NCBI RefSeq assembly: GCF_000225525.1
Contig: NZ_AGBF01000055.1
Location: forward strand, 1-37,984
DNA length: 37,984 nucleotides
Source: Streptomyces zinciresistens K42
GTDB lineage: Bacteria; Actinomycetota; Actinomycetes; Streptomycetales; Streptomycetaceae
Direction: 5' to 3'
Position numbers and translations under genes: made by a program. Under the pieces are notes generated by a model, which saw only the letters and a list, made by a program, of their open reading frames with translations, did no database searches and was not told where the DNA came from. This document shows positions 32,048 through 37,984 of this stretch, piece after piece (the first letter of the stretch is position 1; the number at the start of each line of letters is the position of its first letter).

Positions 32048-34204
32048 ATGGGCTCCACACCGTCCCCTTCGTCCTCTTCGGCGTTCGACCTGGTCAGCCG
32101 GGCCCTGGGCCGCTACATCCCGAGCGATGAAGCGGCCGGCGGCCCCGCCGGCACCCAGGGCGGTCACGGCACGGCCCACCCCGTTCCCGACAGTCCCGGC
32201 TCCGGCCACCAGGAGCAGATCCTCGGCGCCGTGAACCTCAGCCGCGACCTGGTGATCACCCGGCGCAATCTCGACGCCCAGGTGTTCGCCGGCCTGGGCG
32301 CCGACCCCGGGAAGCCGTTCGTGGAACTCCTGCCGCCCTGGGACGTACCGACGGTCACCCGGCGGCTGCGGCAGGTGGTGGAGACCGGCGAGGCGCACGT
32401 CGCGCGGATCCAGCGGCTGCGCCGCGCCGACGGCTCCGAGCTGGTCGTCTCGCTCAGCATCCTGCCCGCCGCGGCACCCGAGGAGGGCCTGACGGTCTCC
32501 ATGATCGCCATGGCCACCCGGCTCCACCTGTACGCCGCCGAGACCGCCATCGGCACCTCCCTGGACGTCGGCGAGACCTCGCAGTCGCTCGCGGAGTCCC
32601 TGCTGGCCTGGGGAGACGTGGCGGCGGTCGATCTCGACTTCGCCGTGTGGACGGGGGAGGGGGTCACCGGCCGGGCCAAACGCCGGATCAGACTGCGCCG
32701 GGCGGCCCTGGTGCCGGACCGGGCCTGGCCCGAGGGCTACGCGACCCCGGGCGACGACCTCCCCACCGACGCCAGCCGCCTGCTGGCGCAGGTGGTGCTG
32801 CGCGACGACGCCCCGCAGGCCGTCGTCCTGCCCGACCGGGACGCGATCGAGCGGGTCCTCGACAGCCCGCGCGCCCTGCGCGCCCTGGTGCCCGTCGACC
32901 GGTCGGCGGCCGTGGCGTGCATCCCCCTGGTCCTGGACGGCGCGCCGCCGGTCGTCCTCGGCGTGGCGGAGGTCTGGCGGCGCGCGGACTGCCCGTTCCG
33001 CGACAGCGAGCTGTTCGACCTCCAGGAACTGGTGGCCAGGACCGCCCACCACGTCGACCTGGCGCGTCAGCACCAGCGGGAGCACACCCAGGTCCTGGCC
33101 CTGCAACGGCGGCTCCTGCCGCGGACCGGGGGCGACACCGTCCAGATCGCCAGCGTCTACCACCCGGCCACCCCCGACAGCGCGGGCGTCGGCGGCGACT
33201 GGGTCAACAGCTTCCCGCTGCCGGACGGCCGTACCGCGCTGGTGGTCGGCGACGTCGTCGGGCACGGCCTGGGAGCCGCGGCCACGATGGGCCAGCTGAG
33301 CATGGAGGCCCGCGCCCTGCTCTCCGCGGGCCTCGCGCCGGACGAGGTGCTGGAGCACCTGGACGAGACGGTGACGCTGCTGGACGATGCGGAGTCCGGT
33401 CTCGCGGCCGGGTACAGCGCCCTGGGCTCGACCTGCTGCATCGCCCTCTACGACCCCGTCAGCCACCAGGTCGCCCTCTCCAGCGCCGGGCACCTCCCGC
33501 CGGTCCTGGTCACCCCGGACGGCCGGGCGAGCCTGCTGGCGCTGCGCCCCCACCCCGGCCTGGGGGCCGAGTTCGCGCTGCGGGAGCCGTTCGACGTGCA
33601 CACCTTCCTCGCGCCGCCGGGCTCCCTGCTCGCCCTCTACACCGACGGTCTGGTGGAGGACCCCGCGCTGCCCATCGACGAGGGCATCGAGCGGCTGGCG
33701 CAGGCCGTGGCCGGTGTGCATCCCTGGGACGCCCTCCAGCGGGCCGCGCGGCACGTCGTGTCCGCGCTGGCCCCCGCGCGCCAGCGCGACGACGTGACCC
33801 TGCTGCTGGCGCGCATGATCGGCTACCGCAAGGGGGACACGGCGACCTTCCGGCTGCCCGCCCGCAACGACGCGCCCGCCCGCGCCCGGGGGCAGGTGGA
33901 CGCCCTGCTGCGGCGGTGGCGCATCCGGGAGGACACCCGCGACACCGTGCTGCTGCTGGTCAGCGAGCTGGTCACCAACGCGGTCCGGTTCGCCGCGGGA
34001 CCCGTCACGGTACGGCTGATCAGGGCCGGCGACGGCCTGCTGTGCGAGGTGGGCGACACCGGCAACGGCAGGCCGCGGCTCCGGCGCGGCGACCTCCTCG
34101 CCGACGGCGGCCGCGGCATGAGCGTCGTGCACCGGCTCACCACCCGCTGGGGGGTGCGCTGGACGGACACCGGCAAGGTGGTGTGGGCGGAGGTCGAGAA
34201 ATGA
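32048..34204 (+). CDS. PAS-GAF-PP2C (SpoIIE) phosphatase with C-terminal HATPase domain
   Basis: A 718-residue soluble signalling protein. A low-complexity N-terminus precedes a PAS-like domain (about 55-155, VNLSRDLVITRRNLDAQVFA and LRRADGSELVVSLSILPA), a GAF-like region (about 165-345), the PP2C/SpoIIE phosphatase (370-580), and a histidine-kinase-like ATPase (590-718). PP2C metal ligands are present in GVGGDWVN, VVGDVVGHG, YTDGLVED and DDVTLLLA. The ATPase has the N-box SELVTNAVRFA and the GDTGNGRPR and GRGMSVV loops, as in RsbW-like anti-sigma kinases. Such fusions probably both dephosphorylate and phosphorylate anti-anti-sigma factors in a partner-switching system; no sigma factor or antagonist gene lies nearby. 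ATG 32048 follows GAGGGAG. Confidence 0.9.
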   Translation: MGSTPSPSSSSAFDLVSRALGRYIPSDEAAGGPAGTQGGHGTAHPVPDSPGSGHQEQILGAVNLSRDLVITRRNLDAQVFAGLGADPGKPFVELLPPWDVPTVTRRLRQVVETGEAHVARIQRLRRADGSELVVSLSILPAAAPEEGLTVSMIAMATRLHLYAAETAIGTSLDVGETSQSLAESLLAWGDVAAVDLDFAVWTGEGVTGRAKRRIRLRRAALVPDRAWPEGYATPGDDLPTDASRLLAQVVLRDDAPQAVVLPDRDAIERVLDSPRALRALVPVDRSAAVACIPLVLDGAPPVVLGVAEVWRRADCPFRDSELFDLQELVARTAHHVDLARQHQREHTQVLALQRRLLPRTGGDTVQIASVYHPATPDSAGVGGDWVNSFPLPDGRTALVVGDVVGHGLGAAATMGQLSMEARALLSAGLAPDEVLEHLDETVTLLDDAESGLAAGYSALGSTCCIALYDPVSHQVALSSAGHLPPVLVTPDGRASLLALRPHPGLGAEFALREPFDVHTFLAPPGSLLALYTDGLVEDPALPIDEGIERLAQAVAGVHPWDALQRAARHVVSALAPARQRDDVTLLLARMIGYRKGDTATFRLPARNDAPARARGQVDALLRRWRIREDTRDTVLLLVSELVTNAVRFAAGPVTVRLIRAGDGLLCEVGDTGNGRPRLRRGDLLADGGRGMSVVHRLTTRWGVRWTDTGKVVWAEVEK

Positions 34205-34224
34205 CGCGCCGCGAGCACGGCGCG
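34205..34224. terminator. Hairpin in the convergent gap
   Basis: CGCGCCG (34205-34211) and CGGCGCG (34218-34224) form a 7-bp stem immediately after the phosphatase stop and 8 bp before the polyketide synthase stop. Confidence 0.6.
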
Positions 34225-34231
34225 GCCTGTT

Positions 34232-35419
34232 CTACAGCCACTCGCCTTCGAGCGCGGTGGCCGTGAGGCCCGGGGCGGCCGCGTACAGGACGGCGCGATC
34301 GCCCGGCTTCTGCCTCCCGGCGTCTTGGGCCCGCCGCAGGATGTCGAAGACGGCGGCACCCCCGCGGTTGCCGCTGGTGTAGCTCGCGCGGCTGTGGTCC
34401 AGCAGCCCCGACGGCCAGGTGTCGGGCATCGTCTGCTCCATGTACTCCAGCACCCGGGTGCCGCCGGGGTGGGCGAGGAGCACGTCGGGGTGCCAGGAGC
34501 CCGGGTCCTCCCGGTAGCGCTCGGCCAGCCAGTCCCACATGGCCGTCACCGTCTGCTGGACCGCGCGCGGCCCGCGCCGGTCCATCACGAAGTGGGTGCC
34601 GTCCGCCCGCGTCTCCAGCCGGTGCAGGTCCCGGGTGCCGGGCAGGGTGTGGTGCCAGGCGGAGTCCAGGCGCAGCAGCGCCTGGGGCCTCGGGCGGCCG
34701 GTGACCACCGCGGCGACCGCGGTGTCGGCGAAGAGCAGCCGGACGATCAGGGACTCCAGGGTGTCGTCGGCGCTCTGGTAGGTCGTGCTCAGCGCCTCCG
34801 ATATGACGACCAGGACCACGCGGTCGGGGTCGGCGGCCACGAGGTCGGCCGCGAGCGCGAGGGAGCGGGTGCCCGCGATGCAGGCCCACTGCGTGGCGGG
34901 CAGCAGCATCACGTCGTCACGCAGCGGCAGCCGGTCGGCCAGCGTCACGTCCAGTCCGGGCAGCGCGGGCGTGGTGGAGTGACTGGTGATCAGGCAGTCG
35001 ACGTCGGAGGCGTCCAGCCCGGCGGCCTGCAGGGCCCCGCGCGCCGCCCGCTCCCCGTACGCCTGGACGGCCTCCCAGGCCGGTGCCGTGCGCTCCTGGA
35101 CGGTCTGCGCCGTGGGCAGGGCCTCCAGGGAGGCGATCACGCGGTCCACGTCCTGTTGGCTGAACCCCTCGCGCAGGAGCGCCTGTTGGGCCGGCCCGGT
35201 GCCGGCGCCGCGCAGGGCGCCGCCCCGGCCGGGCGCGACGGCGCTCTCCAGCGGCAGCATCCAGCCGCGGCTCTCGATGCCCGTACCGGCCGCGATGGAA
35301 CCGATCCGCGGCGCCCACGCCGCCTGCGGGTGGCGTGCGCTCACCTCCGCCACGATCTCGCTGGTCTTCACGGCGTGCTCGCCGTGGATCACGGCGGGCG
35401 GGCACAGGTAAGCGGTCAT
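34232..35419 (-). CDS. Stand-alone type III polyketide synthase
   Basis: A 395-residue chalcone-synthase-like condensing enzyme. The catalytic triad is in order: Cys180 in LPATQWACIAGTRSLA, His317 in LLAHPGGTRVLE and Asn351 in ASYTSGNRGGAAVFDILRR. HFVMDRRGPRAVQQTV matches the segment preceding the C-terminal lobe in germicidin synthase-type enzymes, and GLTATALEGEW resembles the terminal active-site loop. The region at 53-110 is longer and more divergent than usual. It would condense an acyl-CoA starter with malonyl-type extenders into pyrones or resorcinols. ATG 35419 with AAAGG at 8 nt is preferred; the frame runs 67 codons further upstream but without family similarity. No tailoring genes are adjacent. 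Confidence 0.87.
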   Translation of the reverse strand: MTAYLCPPAVIHGEHAVKTSEIVAEVSARHPQAAWAPRIGSIAAGTGIESRGWMLPLESAVAPGRGGALRGAGTGPAQQALLREGFSQQDVDRVIASLEALPTAQTVQERTAPAWEAVQAYGERAARGALQAAGLDASDVDCLITSHSTTPALPGLDVTLADRLPLRDDVMLLPATQWACIAGTRSLALAADLVAADPDRVVLVVISEALSTTYQSADDTLESLIVRLLFADTAVAAVVTGRPRPQALLRLDSAWHHTLPGTRDLHRLETRADGTHFVMDRRGPRAVQQTVTAMWDWLAERYREDPGSWHPDVLLAHPGGTRVLEYMEQTMPDTWPSGLLDHSRASYTSGNRGGAAVFDILRRAQDAGRQKPGDRAVLYAAAPGLTATALEGEWL

Positions 35420-35748
35420 GTCGGGCACCTTTCTGCGGGAAGCGAGGCCGGACGTCACGACCGCCGTGTCCTGGACCACTGCGGCACGGCGCATCCAAGT
35501 CGATGCCTCTGCGCTGTACTTCGGGATTTCTGCGTCCGCTTCGAGAATGAACCCCAAAAGGACATTTGCGCAGTGACCTGGGTAACGTGGATATTCATCG
35601 CGATATGTGAAACGCCGCACAGTGGCACGCGAGCGGCGGCCGGGTCGAGCGGGCCGGACGTGCTGTCAGCTCGCGAGGGGGGTTGGAGTGCGCGGCGGTC
35701 GCCCCCCGGTCGTGCCGCAGGTGAACGTCGTCGCCGCGGCGCGGAGTT
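35420..35748. other. AT-richer upstream region of the polyketide synthase
   Basis: From about 35500 to 35630 the sequence drops to an estimated 50-55% GC, far below its surroundings, and includes ATCGCGAT and several A/T runs. It probably holds the promoter and regulator sites of the leftward polyketide synthase. No convincing gene is present. Confidence 0.45.
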
Positions 35749-35772
35749 CGCATCCCGGTGGGGTGGGATGCG
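35749..35772 (-). terminator. Terminator hairpin after sirtuin
   Basis: CGCATCCC (35749-35756) and GGGATGCG (35765-35772), a perfect 8-bp stem 55 bp beyond the sirtuin stop. A smaller stem CTGACG-TCT-CGTCAG (35798-35812) lies closer to the stop. Confidence 0.6.
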
Positions 35773-35826
35773 GTAACTGCGGGCGCGGAGAAGGTATCTG
35801 ACGTCTCGTCAGGTGAGGGGCGGGGG

Positions 35827-36711
35827 TCAGTCGACCTGGACGCCCAGGCGCTCCGCGAGGGCGGTGAGGGTCGCCCCCAGAGGAAGGGCGACCCGGGTGA
35901 CGGCGTGGCGGTCGCCGCGGGTCGGGTCCCGGTTGATGATCAGCACCGGCTTCCCCGCCTCCGCCGCCTGCCGGACGAACCGAAGGCCGGACATCACCGT
36001 CAGCGAGGAGCCCAGGACCAGCAGCGAGGCGGCCTCGCGGACCAGCGCGCGGCAGTGCGCCACCCGCTCAGGGGGGACGTTCTCGCCGAAGAACACCACG
36101 TCGGGTTTGAGGACGCCCCCGCAGCGCGCGCAGGGCACCACGCGGAAGTCCCCGACCTGCGCGTCGCTGAGATCGGCGTCACCGTCCGGGTTGACGGCCG
36201 AGGCCACCGGGTCGAACCCGGGATTGGCCTCCTCCAGGCGCTCGGCCAGCTCACGACGCGCGCTGAAGGTGCCGCAGGCCAGACAGACGACCCGCGCCAG
36301 GCTGCCGTGGAGTTCCACGGCGCCCTCGCTGCCCGCGGCCCGGTGCAGTCCGTCGACGTTCTGGGTGATCACCCCGGTCAGCAGTCCCCGGCGTCCGAAC
36401 GCGGCCACGGCCCGGTGCCCGGCGTTGGGGCGGGCCCGGCCGAACGTACGCCGCCCGAGCTGGCTGCGCGCCCAGTACCGGCGCCGCGCGCGGGCGCTGG
36501 CCGTGAACTCCTGGTACGTCATGGGCGTGTGCCGGTTCAGACTCCCGCCCTCGCCCCGGTAGTCGGGGATGCCCGATTCCGTGGACAGGCCCGCGCCGCT
36601 GAGCACGAGGACACCGCCGCCGCCGAGCGCCTCGGCGACCGGCTCCGGGTCGGTGGTGCCCGGCGGCCAGTCCTCGGCCGGGCTCCAGAGGAGCGTGGGA
36701 CGCATGCGCAT
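35827..36711 (-). CDS. Sir2 family NAD-dependent protein deacylase (sirtuin)
   Basis: A 294-residue cytosolic sirtuin that removes acetyl or other acyl groups from lysine using NAD. The NAD site is LSGAGLSTESGIPDYRG (residues 37-53) with ITQNVDGLHRAAG near 115. The catalytic base is His135 (VELHGS). A structural zinc is held by Cys143, Cys146, Cys194 and Cys197 (CLACG, CARCGG). LKPDVVFFGENVP and GSSLTVMSG complete the family pattern. The linker between the Cys pairs (about 150-190) is longer than in E. coli CobB. The start is ATG 36711 or 36705; TACCCT at 36718-36723 (minus strand) six bases upstream suggests a leaderless mRNA starting at 36711. It is a single gene. Confidence 0.93.
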   Translation of the reverse strand: MRMRPTLLWSPAEDWPPGTTDPEPVAEALGGGGVLVLSGAGLSTESGIPDYRGEGGSLNRHTPMTYQEFTASARARRRYWARSQLGRRTFGRARPNAGHRAVAAFGRRGLLTGVITQNVDGLHRAAGSEGAVELHGSLARVVCLACGTFSARRELAERLEEANPGFDPVASAVNPDGDADLSDAQVGDFRVVPCARCGGVLKPDVVFFGENVPPERVAHCRALVREAASLLVLGSSLTVMSGLRFVRQAAEAGKPVLIINRDPTRGDRHAVTRVALPLGATLTALAERLGVQVD

Positions 36712-37040
36712 GCCGTCAGGGTACGCACGGTGCCGGCGGCCGTGCCCCGCCCCCGGGGACGCGCGGTCGCCGCCACCCGGTGAGGCGGCGGCCGGGGCAC
36801 CCGCCGCCGGGTGCGCTCCCGCGGGCCGGGAGCGCACCCGGCCCGCGCGACCCGGCCGGGACGGGGTCCGGCCCGCGCCCTTCTGCGGTGTGCAGGCGGC
36901 CCGCCTGGGGCTGGCCGCATGGCCGGCCCGTTGTTCTGCGGGGCCCTCGCGCCCGTGCGCCGTTGCCGACGGTCGGTCCCTGCGGCGGGTTGGTGTGGGG
37001 CCGGTTGCGGACTGCCGTGCCGCCCCGCGCGCCAAGGGCC
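36712..37040. other. Divergent intergenic region with a strong hairpin
   Basis: Between sirtuin (-) and MerR (+). No protein gene is supported. It contains the 15-bp-arm hairpin at 36806-36842 with no gene end nearby. Confidence 0.5.
36806..36842. terminator. Orphan terminator-like hairpin
   Basis: Perfect 15-bp arms GCCGGGTGCGCTCCC and GGGAGCGCACCCGGC with a 7-nt loop. It lies between two divergent genes, where no annotated transcript ends, so it may close a small unannotated RNA or shield the promoters from read-through. Confidence 0.6.
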
Positions 37041-37071
37041 TTGCACCTCCAGTCACTGGAGGCGGCACAGT
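37041..37071 (+). promoter_or_regulatory. MerR-type promoter with 19-bp spacer and palindrome
   Basis: -35 TTGCAC (37041-37046) and -10 CACAGT (37066-37071) are separated by 19 bp, the over-long spacer typical of MerR-activated promoters. The palindrome CCTCCAGT-C-ACTGGAGG (37046-37062) fills the spacer. It is placed to give a transcript starting at the MerR ATG, indicating autoregulation. Confidence 0.78.
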
Positions 37072-37077
37072 GGGCGC

Positions 37078-37984
<907 letters not shown>

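Noticed and set aside
31958..34132. A 724-codon minus-strand open frame opposite the phosphatase
   Set aside because: Low-information antisense frame; the plus strand has four recognisable domains.
35420..35620. A 67-codon N-terminal extension of the type III polyketide synthase
   Set aside because: It has no similarity to the family, lies in an AT-rich promoter-like region, and ATG 35419 has a proper ribosome-binding site.

Overview
The window is a very GC-rich (roughly 73%) actinobacterial chromosome segment, almost certainly from a Streptomyces. The grounds are a near-constant G/C third codon position, GTG starts, a dense set of TetR/LacI/MerR regulators with divergent targets, secreted glycoside hydrolases with lectin tails, sugar ABC transporters without their own ATPase, and a rare TTA leucine codon at a position typical of bldA control. 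I found no tRNA, rRNA, CRISPR array, insertion sequence or prophage.

Layout. 0.2-3.7 kb: secreted lipase (-), a divergent TetR regulator (+), and a QorB-like quinone reductase (-). 4.1-6.5 kb: Tat-exported GH127 beta-L-arabinofuranosidase with a lectin-like tail (-). 6.5-7.7 kb: gene-poor stretch with a 34-bp perfect palindrome, a possible gene remnant and a nine-copy GAACCCGG octamer repeat. 7.7-10.6 kb: a DUF1275 membrane protein (+), a TetR (-) with its divergent membrane-protein target (+) and twin operators, and a flavin-reductase-like protein (-). 10.9-14.0 kb: secreted GH81 endo-beta-1,3-glucanase (+) behind a CebR-like LacI operator. 14.3-20.1 kb: a TetR (-) diverging from a four-gene operon for a PaoABC-type molybdenum aldehyde oxidoreductase and its XdhC-like maturation factor; the promoter carries a TetR-type operator and the first gene has TTA as its third codon. 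20.1-26.3 kb: an operon (-) of sugar-binding lipoprotein, two permeases and GH1 beta-glucosidase, with a divergent LacI regulator (+) and two operators exactly 22 bp apart. 26.4-28.1 kb: unknown lipoprotein and an F420/NADP-reductase-like dehydrogenase (both -). 28.4-31.1 kb: TetR (-) and divergent GH30 glucanase with ricin-type lectin (+). 31.3-31.9 kb: decayed SDR pseudogene. 32.0-34.2 kb: PAS-GAF-PP2C-HATPase phosphatase (+). 34.2-35.4 kb: stand-alone type III polyketide synthase (-). 35.8-36.7 kb: sirtuin (-). 37.1 kb to the edge: MerR regulator (+), cut off by the window end.

How it works together (inference): GH81 (beta-1,3), GH30 (probably beta-1,6) and GH1 with the ABC importer form a plausible fungal-type beta-glucan or gluco-oligosaccharide utilisation set, though split among three different regulators. 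The importer lacks an ATPase and would depend on a shared MsiK-type protein encoded elsewhere. The aldehyde oxidoreductase operon in the middle looks like an independent module under TetR and probably bldA control.
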